Source: Burkholderia sp. USMB20 (GTDB taxonomy: Bacteria > Pseudomonadota > Gammaproteobacteria > Burkholderiales > Burkholderiaceae). From it: 64,000 nucleotides of DNA. Shown piece after piece: positions 8,329 through 15,987 of the stretch. The position numbers were made by a program, and so were the translations under genes. The DNA is taken from assembly GCF_000949135.2 (NCBI RefSeq), contig NZ_JTAN02000005.1:62001-126000 (forward strand), written 5' to 3'. The notes below the pieces were generated by a model. That model ran no database searches. It had not been told where the DNA came from and saw only the letters and a program-made list of their open reading frames with translations. Every line of letters begins with the position of its first letter. The stretch's first letter is position 1.

Positions 8329-10539
8329 ATGACGATCGAACTCGACAACGCCGGCTCGGTGCGACCGTCGCGCCGCACGTTCCTGAAGGCCGCCGGTGCC
8401 GCGGCCGCCGTCAGCCTGACGATCGGCTTCGAATGGGCCGGCCTCGGCCGCCGCGCGCTCGCCGCGACGGCGCCCGCCGCCGACTTCGCGCCGAACGCCT
8501 TCCTGCGCATCACGCCCGACGGCACGGTCACGGTCATCGCGAAGCACGTCGAAATGGGCCAGGGCGCGTACACGGGCATCGCGACGATCGTCGCCGAGGA
8601 ACTCGACGCGGACTGGTCGAGCGTGCGCGTCGAAAGCGCACCGGCCGATGCGAAGCGCTATGCGAACCTCGCGTTCGGCACGATGCAGGGCACGGGCGGC
8701 AGCTCGGCCATGGCGAACTCGTGGCAGCAATTGCGCGAAGCGGGCGGCAAGGCCCGCGCGATGCTCGTGTCGGCCGCCGCGGCGCGCTGGAAGGTGCCGG
8801 CCGGCGAACTGACCACCGCCAACGGCGTCGTCACGCATGCGAAGAGCGGCAAGACGGCCGCCTACGGCACGCTCGTCGCCGACGCGTCGAAACTGCCGGT
8901 GCCCGACAAGGTCACGCTGAAGCAGCCGGCCGACTTCAAGCTGATCGGCCATCGCATTGCGCGCGTCGACGGGTCGGCCAAGTCGAACGGCACCGCGCAT
9001 TTCACGCTCGACACGACCTTCCCCGGCATGCGCGTCGCGCTGCTGCAGCGCCCGCCGCGCTTCGGCGCGACGGTCAAGTCGTTCGACGCGACGGCCGCGA
9101 AGGCCGTGCCGGGCGTGGTGTCGGTCGTGCAGGTGCCGGGTGGCGTCGCGGTCGTCGCGAACGGTTTCTGGGCCGCGAAGCAGGGCCGCGACGCGCTGAA
9201 GGTCGACTGGGACGAAACCAACGCCGAAAAGCGCAGCTCGGACGAGCTCATGCGCGAGTACCGGCAGCTCGCCGCGCAGCCCGGCGCGTCGGCCCGCAAG
9301 GATGGCGATGCCGACGCGGCGATCGCGGGTGCCGCGCGCAAGGTCAGCGCGACCTACGAATTTCCGTATCTCGCGCACGCGCCGATGGAGCCGCTCGACG
9401 CGGTCGTCAAGCTGAGCGCGAACAGCTGCGAGATCTGGGCCGGCGACCAGTTCCAGACGGTCGACCAGGGCAACGCCGCCAGGGTCGCGGGCCTGAAGCC
9501 CGAGCAGGTGCAGATCCACACGCTGTACGCGGGCGGCAGCTTCGGCCGGCGCGCGAACGCGTGGTCGGACTACGTGGTCGAGGCCGTGTCGATCGCGAAG
9601 GCGCTCGGCGCGGACGGCAAGCCGGTCAAGCTGCAGTGGACGCGCGAGGACGACATCCAGGGCGGCTTCTATCGCCCGATGTACTTCCACAAGCTCGACG
9701 CGGGGCTGACCGCGGACGGCCGGCTGGTCGGCTGGCGCCACCGGATCGTCGGCCAGTCGATCCTCGCCGGCACGCCGTTCGAGGCGTTCATGGTCAAGGA
9801 CGGAATCGACGCGACGTCGGTCGAGGGTGCGGCGAACCTGCCGTACGCGGTGCCGAACGTGTCGGTCGAACTGACCACCACCAAGGTCGGCCTGCCCGTG
9901 CTGTGGTGGCGCGTGGTCGGCAGCTCGCACACGGCCTACGCGGTCGAGGCGTTCATCGACGAAGCCGCGCACGCGGCGGGCAAGGATCCGTACCTGTTCC
10001 GCCGCGACCTGCTCGCGAAGGAGCCGCGGATGCGCGCGGTGCTCGAGCTGGCCGCGCAGAAGGCCGGCTGGGATCCGGCGAAACCGCTGCCGAAGGGCCG
10101 CGGGCGCGGGATCGCGGTGGCCGAGGCGTTCAAGAGCTACGTCGCGCAGGTCGCGGAAGTATCGGTCGACGCCGACGGCAAGGTGAAGGTCGAGCGCGTG
10201 GTGTGCGCGGTCGACTGCGGGATCGCGATCAATCCCGACATCGTCGCCGCGCAGATGGAAGGCGGCATCGGCTTCGGGCTCGGCGCGGCGCTGCACAGCG
10301 CGATCACGCTGAAGGACGGCCATGTCGAGCAGCGCAACTTCGACGGCTATCACGTGCTGCGGATGGCGGAGATGCCGAAGGTCGAGGTGCATATCGTGCC
10401 GTCGGCCGAGGCGCCGACGGGCGTCGGCGAGCCGGGTGTCGCGCCGGTCGGGCCGGCGGTCGCCAACGCGATCTTCGCGGCGACCGGCAAGCGGCATTAC
10501 GTGCTGCCGTTCGATTCGGGCGATACGGCGAAGGCTTGA
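8329..10539 (+). CDS. iorB: molybdopterin-binding subunit of an isoquinoline 1-oxidoreductase type enzyme
   Basis: 736 residues, xanthine dehydrogenase superfamily large subunit. A twin-arginine signal (SRRTFLK at residues 14-20 followed by a hydrophobic stretch) indicates export of the folded complex to the periplasm, with the small subunit carried along. Typical signatures are EMGQGAYTG near residue 60, GGSFGRR in the middle and, near the C-terminus, [11 protein letters not shown] with the catalytic Glu. Start ATG is 2 bp after the previous stop, so the two genes are translationally coupled. No xdhC-type maturation gene is present in the window. Exact substrate cannot be told from sequence. 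Confidence 0.92.
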   Translation: MTIELDNAGSVRPSRRTFLKAAGAAAAVSLTIGFEWAGLGRRALAATAPAADFAPNAFLRITPDGTVTVIAKHVEMGQGAYTGIATIVAEELDADWSSVRVESAPADAKRYANLAFGTMQGTGGSSAMANSWQQLREAGGKARAMLVSAAAARWKVPAGELTTANGVVTHAKSGKTAAYGTLVADASKLPVPDKVTLKQPADFKLIGHRIARVDGSAKSNGTAHFTLDTTFPGMRVALLQRPPRFGATVKSFDATAAKAVPGVVSVVQVPGGVAVVANGFWAAKQGRDALKVDWDETNAEKRSSDELMREYRQLAAQPGASARKDGDADAAIAGAARKVSATYEFPYLAHAPMEPLDAVVKLSANSCEIWAGDQFQTVDQGNAARVAGLKPEQVQIHTLYAGGSFGRRANAWSDYVVEAVSIAKALGADGKPVKLQWTREDDIQGGFYRPMYFHKLDAGLTADGRLVGWRHRIVGQSILAGTPFEAFMVKDGIDATSVEGAANLPYAVPNVSVELTTTKVGLPVLWWRVVGSSHTAYAVEAFIDEAAHAAGKDPYLFRRDLLAKEPRMRAVLELAAQKAGWDPAKPLPKGRGRGIAVAEAFKSYVAQVAEVSVDADGKVKVERVVCAVDCGIAINPDIVAAQMEGGIGFGLGAALHSAITLKDGHVEQRNFDGYHVLRMAEMPKVEVHIVPSAEAPTGVGEPGVAPVGPAVANAIFAATGKRHYVLPFDSGDTAKA

Positions 10540-10563
10540 CGGGCAGAACGAAGAGACGCCGGG

Positions 10564-10601
10564 CCGGCCGCGTGACGGGAACGTTGCGCGGCCGGTTTTT
10601 T
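10564..10601 (+). terminator. rho-independent terminator of the oxidoreductase operon
   Basis: CCGGCCGCG (10564-10572) pairs perfectly with CGCGGCCGG (10587-10595), followed by six T. It lies 25 bp after the iorB stop. Confidence 0.9.
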
Positions 10602-10646
10602 ATTGCGCTGGCGCCTGCGGCACGCGACACGATCACGCCGGACCGG

Positions 10647-11849
10647 TCACTCCTGTTCGACTTCCGGCCAAAGCCTGGGGAAAAGAAATCGCAGTGCCGC
10701 GAGCGGCAGCCCGAAGGAAAGCTCACCGCGGTGCGAAGGAGAAGTCAGCAGCCCGAAATCGAGCAGCGATCGAACGATACGGCGTGCCAGCACGTCACTG
10801 ACTCCCAGCATCTGCGTGAATTCCGCGCGCGTGACGGCGCGACGCAGTGCGACGAATTCCATGGCCAGCGCAGCGGCTTCCGCCTTGATGACGGACTTTT
10901 CCGAACGGATGCTCCATGGATTGAATTCGAGGTACCGCAATAGATCGAGCATGCGTGCGGTGACTCCGTCGAATTCCGTCATACGCACCATGAATCCGAC
11001 CTGATCCTCGCAACAGGCCAGAAAGAACCGCGCGAACCTGACCAGCCCTTCCTGAGTCAGATTGCCCCGGCCGTCCAGATCATTGCGCCGGGACTGATCG
11101 GCTTCGCTCAGCCTCGCGTAATACTGCTCATGCTCGCGCGCCAATCCGCGAAGCGGTGACCACAGCCCGTGGGTGAGATCGGCGGCGCGCAGTCCAAGAT
11201 GCGAATGCAGACGCGCAACCCTGCCGTTACCGTCCATGAACGGATGTACCCACGCCAGGCGATGATGCGAGCAAGCGATCCCGATCACTTGATACTCCCT
11301 CGCGCGGATACGGGCGTAACGCGTCGCCCAGGCCTGAAGCAGCGGCTCGATCATCTCGGGCTCCGGTGCCAGATGGCGCCCGACCGTCACATCGGAGCGC
11401 CGAAGCTCGCCCGGAACAACGATTTGACCATCGTCGGTGATTCGCTCATCTGCGGGAAGGCACGAAAAGAACCGCTCGTGGATGACGGAAATTCGCGCAG
11501 GCTCGAACAGCGCGGCGAGCGGAAGGCCGCCCCATTCTTCCTCGAGTGCGGCTTCCGTTGCGATATGCGCGACCGCGAAGCGCTGCTTCTTGCGCTCGAC
11601 GATATCGGTCGAATAATCCCGATGAAGCGCCGCCTCGATTTTGGCGGGGGTCGTGTGCTGACCTTCGATCTTGTTCGTATAGTACGAATTCATTACGCGC
11701 AACTGCGGAACGAGCGCGCGTGCCAATGGCGTATCCCTCACCGCGAGCAACCGTTGCGACGAATCGACGAGTTGGCCGGCCTGATCAAGCAGCGGATCGA
11801 GGACACGGTCCTCGGGAAACAGCGGTTCAAAGGTGGCAACGGTTGTCAT
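10647..11849 (-). CDS. Fic-domain protein (class II AMP transferase) with C-terminal winged helix
   Basis: 400 residues. The catalytic Fic motif HPFMDGNGR is complete (202-210, catalytic His202), so AMPylation or related nucleotidyl transfer is expected. The N-terminal Fic_N domain holds the inhibitory motif T58-xxx-E62-G63 (TNKIEG), which defines class II Fic proteins: an internal helix occupies the ATP site until relieved. The last 70 residues look like a winged helix (MLGVSDVLARRIVRSLLDFGLL), as in many Fic-HTH proteins, suggesting DNA binding and autoregulation. It is a single gene with an unusual repeat-filled upstream region. No antitoxin partner gene is adjacent, as expected when inhibition is built in. 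Confidence 0.93.
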   Translation of the reverse strand: MTTVATFEPLFPEDRVLDPLLDQAGQLVDSSQRLLAVRDTPLARALVPQLRVMNSYYTNKIEGQHTTPAKIEAALHRDYSTDIVERKKQRFAVAHIATEAALEEEWGGLPLAALFEPARISVIHERFFSCLPADERITDDGQIVVPGELRRSDVTVGRHLAPEPEMIEPLLQAWATRYARIRAREYQVIGIACSHHRLAWVHPFMDGNGRVARLHSHLGLRAADLTHGLWSPLRGLAREHEQYYARLSEADQSRRNDLDGRGNLTQEGLVRFARFFLACCEDQVGFMVRMTEFDGVTARMLDLLRYLEFNPWSIRSEKSVIKAEAAALAMEFVALRRAVTRAEFTQMLGVSDVLARRIVRSLLDFGLLTSPSHRGELSFGLPLAALRFLFPRLWPEVEQE

Positions 11850-11861
11850 GCTTCGCCGGGA

Positions 11862-11989
11862 GGGTTCGATGTCGGGTTGAATGTAGGGTTTGATGTGGCC
11901 GATTATAGCGACTTATATATATGATTTATATGCATTTTTCATGATTATTGGTTGGGTTGAATGTAGGGTTCAGTGTAGGGTTTATTTTG
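11862..11989 (-). promoter_or_regulatory. fic promoter flanked by two clusters of three 12-bp tandem repeats
   Basis: Cluster A (11862-11897) is GGGTTCGATGTC, GGGTTGAATGTA, GGGTTTGATGTG. Cluster B (11954-11989) is GGGTTGAATGTA, GGGTTCAGTGTA, GGGTTTATTTTG. The first units of a 17-bp identical core are exactly 80 bp apart. Between them is an AT-rich stretch with a TATAAT box on the minus strand (11902-11907), so cluster A falls at the predicted transcription start and cluster B about 50-90 bp upstream. This looks like an operator array, perhaps for the Fic protein's own winged helix. Confidence 0.65.
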
Positions 11990-12043
11990 CTCGATTTTGC
12001 GCCATGTCGCGCGAACGCGTCGCCTGCCGTCAGCGCATTCCCC

Positions 12044-12075
12044 AACGTTACGCCGCCCGTAACGCCCGTAACGTT
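12044..12075. promoter_or_regulatory. 9-bp inverted repeat upstream of the winged-helix regulator
   Basis: AACGTTACG (12044-12052) and CGTAACGTT (12067-12075) are perfect inverted arms 14 bp apart, with a third CGTAACG between them (12058-12064). Located about 210 bp before the regulator start and in the divergent region with fic. Confidence 0.45.
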
Positions 12076-12285
12076 CCGGCCGGATGCTACGTAACAATCC
12101 TTCAATGTTGCTCCGACCCTTCCGAAGCACACCACACGCCCCACGTTAAAAATTCTTTTAGATTCAACGCTGGCGCGCCGCCCACCCCGCTCCGACCATT
12201 CGTCGATCCCTGTCAGCGCGTCCCTGGCCCGGAAGTTGCGGTACATGACCCGCAAACACTCCTTTACGGACATGCGAGGGCCAAC

Positions 12286-12684
12286 ATGGATTGCAAATAC
12301 CTGTACATCGACAACATAAAAATCAACTTCGTGCGCCGCACGATCGAAATCGACAACAAAGTCGTCGACGTCACGCCGCGTGAATTCGATGTCGTCGAAT
12401 TCCTGCTCGACAACATGAACAAGATCGTGCCGCGGCAAGCGATCCAGGAAGCGGTCTGGGGCCGCGAGCTCGGCGTGTCGTCGCGCACGCTCGACACCCA
12501 TATCTCGCGCATCCGTTCGAAGCTGCAGCTCGATCACGACAAGAACCTGCGGATCATCCCGATCTATGCGGTCGGCTATCGGCTGGTGCTGTTCGGCGCG
12601 GCCATGACGCACGTCGAACGCCACGATGTGGCGCCGATCCTGCGCGCCGCCCCGCAGCAGGCGCTGGCCGCCGACTACGCGTAA
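12286..12684 (+). CDS. stand-alone OmpR-type winged-helix regulator
   Basis: 132 residues consisting only of the DNA-binding domain of OmpR/PhoB response regulators (residues about 5-105; motifs TPREFDVVEFLLDN, SRTLDTHISRIRSKL and PIYAVGYRLV). There is no receiver domain and hence no phosphorylation site, as in HilA-like or other secretion-system regulators. The ATG is preceded by GAGGG. It sits immediately before the plus-strand type III secretion genes, so control of that system is the likely role (inference). The short tail after residue 105 is Ala-rich and unstructured. Confidence 0.85.
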   Translation: MDCKYLYIDNIKINFVRRTIEIDNKVVDVTPREFDVVEFLLDNMNKIVPRQAIQEAVWGRELGVSSRTLDTHISRIRSKLQLDHDKNLRIIPIYAVGYRLVLFGAAMTHVERHDVAPILRAAPQQALAADYA

Positions 12685-13342
12685 CGCGTAGCGGCTCACC
12701 CGCGCGCCGCCGCAGCGCGGCGCGCCGGCAAGGCTCGTCCACGGCGCTGCACGCGCGACCCGGAGCGTCTCGTGGCCGGGCACGCCTTCCCCGCCGCGAC
12801 ACGACCGCCGCCATCGGGCGGCGGCCGCGTTTGCGGCAGTCGCATGCAAGCGCGCGTGCCGTCGATTAGCGGCTGCGCTATCGCACGCCACGCCGCCGCG
12901 ACACCGCGCCGACCCACCACCGCCCCGCCACGCCTCCCGACAAAAGGCTTCGTAGCTCGCCGCCGCCCGCGCGGCCCCGCGCTGCACACGACTACGGATT
13001 CCGGCGCGGCACGCGGCCGGCGGCGTCCCTACAATCGACGCAGCAGCCGCGCGCCCCTGCGCGCGCGCCACAAACAACCGTCGAACCAACGCCGAATCCG
13101 CCCTGATCCGCCGTGCCTGCTGTCTGTCCCTGACGAATGCCGACGCCGCGACGCCGCGAACGGGCGCGCCCGCCGCCGCACCCCGGCCGCCACCCCGGCC
13201 GCGCGGCCGCATCCCCGCCGCGCCGGCGGTCGCGCTCGACGGTCGCCTGGCTGCCGCGCTGTCGCGCGCCGCGCGCGGGCTGTCGCAGTGCGTACGGCGC
13301 GACGGCCGCGGTCCGGTCACGCTCGGCGAACACGCGTACGAG
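12685..13342 (+). other. region upstream of sctQ with promoter-like box and unresolved sctQ N-terminus
   Basis: 12685-13040 shows no gene I can support. TACAAT at 13030-13035 is a plausible -10 element. From about 13140 onward the frame of sctQ is open and has coding-like third positions, but it contains no ATG, GTG or TTG before the GTG at 13343. An ATG at 13137 is in another frame whose product is arginine-rich and implausible. Confidence 0.45.
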
Positions 13343-14287
13343 GTGCGCTGGCGCGTCGATGCCGAACCGGCCGCCGACGCGCATGCCTACCGCTTCGTCA
13401 TCGGCCCGGCCGCCGGCACGCTGTGGATCGATCCGGTCGCGGAAAGCGCATGGCTCGGCCACGCGGCCGACCCGGCCGTGCCGGCCGTGATCCGCGCGGC
13501 GCTGCTCGCCGACCTCGCCGTGCCGCTCTCGGCCGTGTTGCAGGCCGCGACGCGGCAGCGCGTGGAATTGCTGCCGCCGCCGGCGAGCGTGCCCGCGTGG
13601 CGCACCGCGCCGGCCGCGCTGCGCTTCGAGCTGCGTCGCGCCGACGGCGCCTGGCGCTGCCACGGCGCGCTGCTGTTCGATGCGCCGGACGCGCTCGCGG
13701 TGTTCTTCGCAGCACCGACGCCGGCGGCCGCGCGGCCCGACACCCGCGCCGCGTATGCGGGCCTGCCGGTGCCTCTGGTATTCGAGATCGGCCGGACCGA
13801 GCTGACGATGGCCGAGCTGGCCGACGTCGTCGGCGGCGACATCATCGCGATCGAACGCTGGCGCGCGCACGAGCAGAACCTGCTGTGCGTCGCGCGGGTG
13901 CCGGCCGCGCCGACGTGGGAGATCACCGGACGGCCGTCGGGCAACCGGCTGACCGTCGAACGAATCAGGGAGATGCCTTTGGAACCGACCCGCACCGACA
14001 CCCCGCCCGCGAGCGCGCACGATGCGCCGCCCGACGATGCGCCGCGCTCGCTCGACGGCCTCGCGGTCGACCTGCGTTTCGAATTGCCGCCCACGTCGAT
14101 CCCGCTCGGCGAACTCGGCGCGCTGCAACCGGGCGCGGTGATCGAGCTGCAGCAAGGCATCAACCAGAGCGTGATCCATCTCGTCGCGAACGGGATGCTG
14201 ATCGGCACCGGCCACCTGATCGCGGTCGGCCAGAAGCTCGGCGTGCGCGTCGTCACGCTGACGCAGCCCGCGCCGCGCGAGCGCTGA
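13343..14287 (+). CDS. sctQ: type III secretion cytoplasmic ring (C-ring) protein SctQ, start uncertain
   Basis: 314 residues from a GTG. SctQ forms the cytoplasmic sorting platform that receives substrates with SctK and SctL. Two SPOA-type domains are visible: around residues 140-212 (PLVFEIGRTELTM) and at the C-terminus, about 240-308 (LPPTSIPLGELGALQPGAVIEL). The recognisable sequence continues upstream of the GTG (residues reading ...AVALDGRLAAAL... from about 13226), so the real protein is probably 40-60 residues longer. Either a rare start codon is used or a single-base frameshift exists near 13140-13220. sctR follows after 3 bp. Confidence 0.8.
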   Translation: MRWRVDAEPAADAHAYRFVIGPAAGTLWIDPVAESAWLGHAADPAVPAVIRAALLADLAVPLSAVLQAATRQRVELLPPPASVPAWRTAPAALRFELRRADGAWRCHGALLFDAPDALAVFFAAPTPAAARPDTRAAYAGLPVPLVFEIGRTELTMAELADVVGGDIIAIERWRAHEQNLLCVARVPAAPTWEITGRPSGNRLTVERIREMPLEPTRTDTPPASAHDAPPDDAPRSLDGLAVDLRFELPPTSIPLGELGALQPGAVIELQQGINQSVIHLVANGMLIGTGHLIAVGQKLGVRVVTLTQPAPRER

Positions 14288-14290
14288 ACG

Positions 14291-14965
14291 ATGGGCAGCC
14301 TGCCGAATCCGGTCGCGCTGATCGCGGTGATCGCCGCGCTCGGCATCGCGCCGTTCGCCGCGCTGATGGTGACGAGCTATACGAAGCTCGTGGTCGTGCT
14401 CGGCCTGCTGCGCTCCGCGCTCGGGATCCAGCAGGTGCCGCCGAACCTCGTGCTGAACGGCATCGCGCTGATCCTGTCGCTGTTCATCATGGCGCCGGTC
14501 GGGATGTCGATCCGCGACGCGCTGCAGGCACGCCACTTCGACGCGTCGGGGCAGTTGTCGACCGCCGATATCGGCGCGCTCGCCGATGCCGCGCTGCCGC
14601 CGGTCAAGGATTTCCTGGTGTCGCACACGCGGCAGCGCGACCGCGAATTCTTCGTGCGCACGGCAACCTCGGTCTGGCCGAAGAACCGCGCGGACGGCAT
14701 CAAGGACGACGACCTGCTCGTGCTGGTGCCGAGCTTCACGCTCGCCGAGCTGACCAAGGCGTTCCAGATCGGCTTCGTGATCTACATCGTGTTCATCGTC
14801 GTCGACCTGCTGGTCGCGAACATCCTGCTCGCGCTCGGGATGCAGATGATCTCGCCGACGACGATTTCGGTGCCGTTCAAGCTGCTGCTGTTCGTCGCGC
14901 TCGACGGCTGGTCGCTGCTCGTGCACGGGCTCGTGCTGTCGTATCGCGTGGCGGGGGCGGGATGA
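14291..14965 (+). CDS. sctR: type III secretion export gate protein SctR
   Basis: 224 residues, inner-membrane core component of the export apparatus; five SctR subunits assemble with SctS and SctT. Hallmarks are the N-terminal hydrophobic helix, TSYTKLVVVLGLLRSALG with QQVPPN just after it, the polar periplasmic loop, then DLLVLVPSFTLAELTKAFQIGF and the C-terminal membrane pair. Full length for the family. It starts 3 bp after sctQ and its stop overlaps the next start (ATGA), so the three plus-strand genes form one operon. sctS and sctT are in the separate minus-strand operon. Confidence 0.95.
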   Translation: MGSLPNPVALIAVIAALGIAPFAALMVTSYTKLVVVLGLLRSALGIQQVPPNLVLNGIALILSLFIMAPVGMSIRDALQARHFDASGQLSTADIGALADAALPPVKDFLVSHTRQRDREFFVRTATSVWPKNRADGIKDDDLLVLVPSFTLAELTKAFQIGFVIYIVFIVVDLLVANILLALGMQMISPTTISVPFKLLLFVALDGWSLLVHGLVLSYRVAGAG

Positions 14966-15780
14966 ACGCGCGCGCGTTGCGCAGCGTCGTGCCGAACCTG
15001 AGCGCAGTGGTCGCGCCGGCCGTGCTAATCGCGCTGGCGTTGACGCTCGCCTGCGCGGGCCTGCAGCCGCGCAGCGCGCACGCGGCCGGCAGCGCTGCCG
15101 GCTTCGCGCAGCTCGCGCGCGCGTGCGCGCCGAACGTCGATCCCGACACGCTCGCCGCGCTGGTGCGCACCGAATCCGGTTTCAACCCGTATGCGATCGG
15201 CGTGGTCGGCGGCCACCTGACGCGCCAGCCCGCGTCGCTCGACGAAGCGCGCGCGACCACAAGCGAGCTGGCCGCGCGCGGCTTCAGCTACAGTGTCGGC
15301 CTCGCTCAGGTAAACGAACGAAACTTCGCGAAATACGGCCTCGACGACACGACGATGTTCGAACCGTGCCGCAACCTGCGGGCGGGCGGCGCGATCCTGA
15401 CCGAATGCTTCGCGCGCTCGTCGAACACCGGCCGTCCCGCGCAGGCCGCGTTGCGCGCGGCGCTGTCGTGCTACTACAGCGGCAACTTCACGACCGGGTT
15501 CTCGAGCGGCTACGTGAGCCGCGTCGTCGCGAGCGCGCAACGCAATGCGCGCGAAGGCGGCGTCGAACCGATTCCGGTGGTGAGCGATACGCCGCCACCC
15601 GCGCGACAACGGCGCATGGACGCGGCCGCGACCACGCCGCCCGAACGCGCGCGCAGGCTCGCGTCGCCCGCGGCCTCCGCCGACGCGCCGTCGTGCCATG
15701 CGCGCCCGGTCGTGATGATGTGCCGCGGCTTGCCGGCGAGCCAGGCGAAGCGGCTGTGCGTGCGCTGTCTCGATCAGTGA
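14962..15780 (+). CDS. secreted lytic transglycosylase associated with the type III system
   Basis: 272 residues of the VirB1/IagB/HpaH type. Such enzymes open peptidoglycan locally so that the secretion apparatus can pass. A hydrophobic N-terminus with signal cleavage after AHA (about residue 41) directs it to the periplasm. The catalytic Glu71 lies in RTESGFNP, followed by SVGLAQVNERNF and the structural region CYYSGNF. The C-terminal 80 residues are Ala/Pro-rich and end with a Cys-containing segment (CHARP, MMCRG, CVRCLDQ). The start overlaps the sctR stop by four bases. Confidence 0.88.
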   Translation: MNARALRSVVPNLSAVVAPAVLIALALTLACAGLQPRSAHAAGSAAGFAQLARACAPNVDPDTLAALVRTESGFNPYAIGVVGGHLTRQPASLDEARATTSELAARGFSYSVGLAQVNERNFAKYGLDDTTMFEPCRNLRAGGAILTECFARSSNTGRPAQAALRAALSCYYSGNFTTGFSSGYVSRVVASAQRNAREGGVEPIPVVSDTPPPARQRRMDAAATTPPERARRLASPAASADAPSCHARPVVMMCRGLPASQAKRLCVRCLDQ

Positions 15781-15835
15781 GCGTCGACGCGACGCCGGCA
15801 TGACGTGCATCGGATGACGCGGCGTGCCGCGTCGC

Positions 15836-15987
15836 CCCGCTTCATGCGGCGCGCCGTGCCTCCAGCCATGCCTGGCACATCCGAACCGCGCCGCGTCATC
15901 CCGCTTCATGCAGCGCGCTGTGCCTCCAAGCGTGCGCGAAACCCCGCTTCACGCAGCGCGCTGCGCCTCCAGCCATGCCTGAAACAT
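15836..15987. repeat. three imperfect copies of the asnB 3' end
   Basis: A 33-46 bp segment occurs at 15836-15880, 15899-15931 and 15942-15987. The last copy is the real end of the asparagine-synthetase gene (minus strand, ...AWLEAQRAA stop). The first copy still encodes QAWLEARRAA plus stop on the same strand, and the middle one LEAQRAA plus stop. All three keep TGA followed by AGCGGG. Confidence 0.75.

Noticed and set aside
8265-10943. Long open frame overlapping iorB
   Set aside because: Arg/Gly/Ala-rich, no motifs, and overlaps a gene with clear molybdopterin enzyme signatures in another frame.
12772-15780. A continuous 1002-codon plus-strand frame spanning sctQ and sctR
   Set aside because: Only its last 272 codons (14962-15780) are a real gene. 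Upstream it is arginine-rich antisense-like or out-of-frame sequence overlapping sctQ and sctR, typical of GC-rich DNA.
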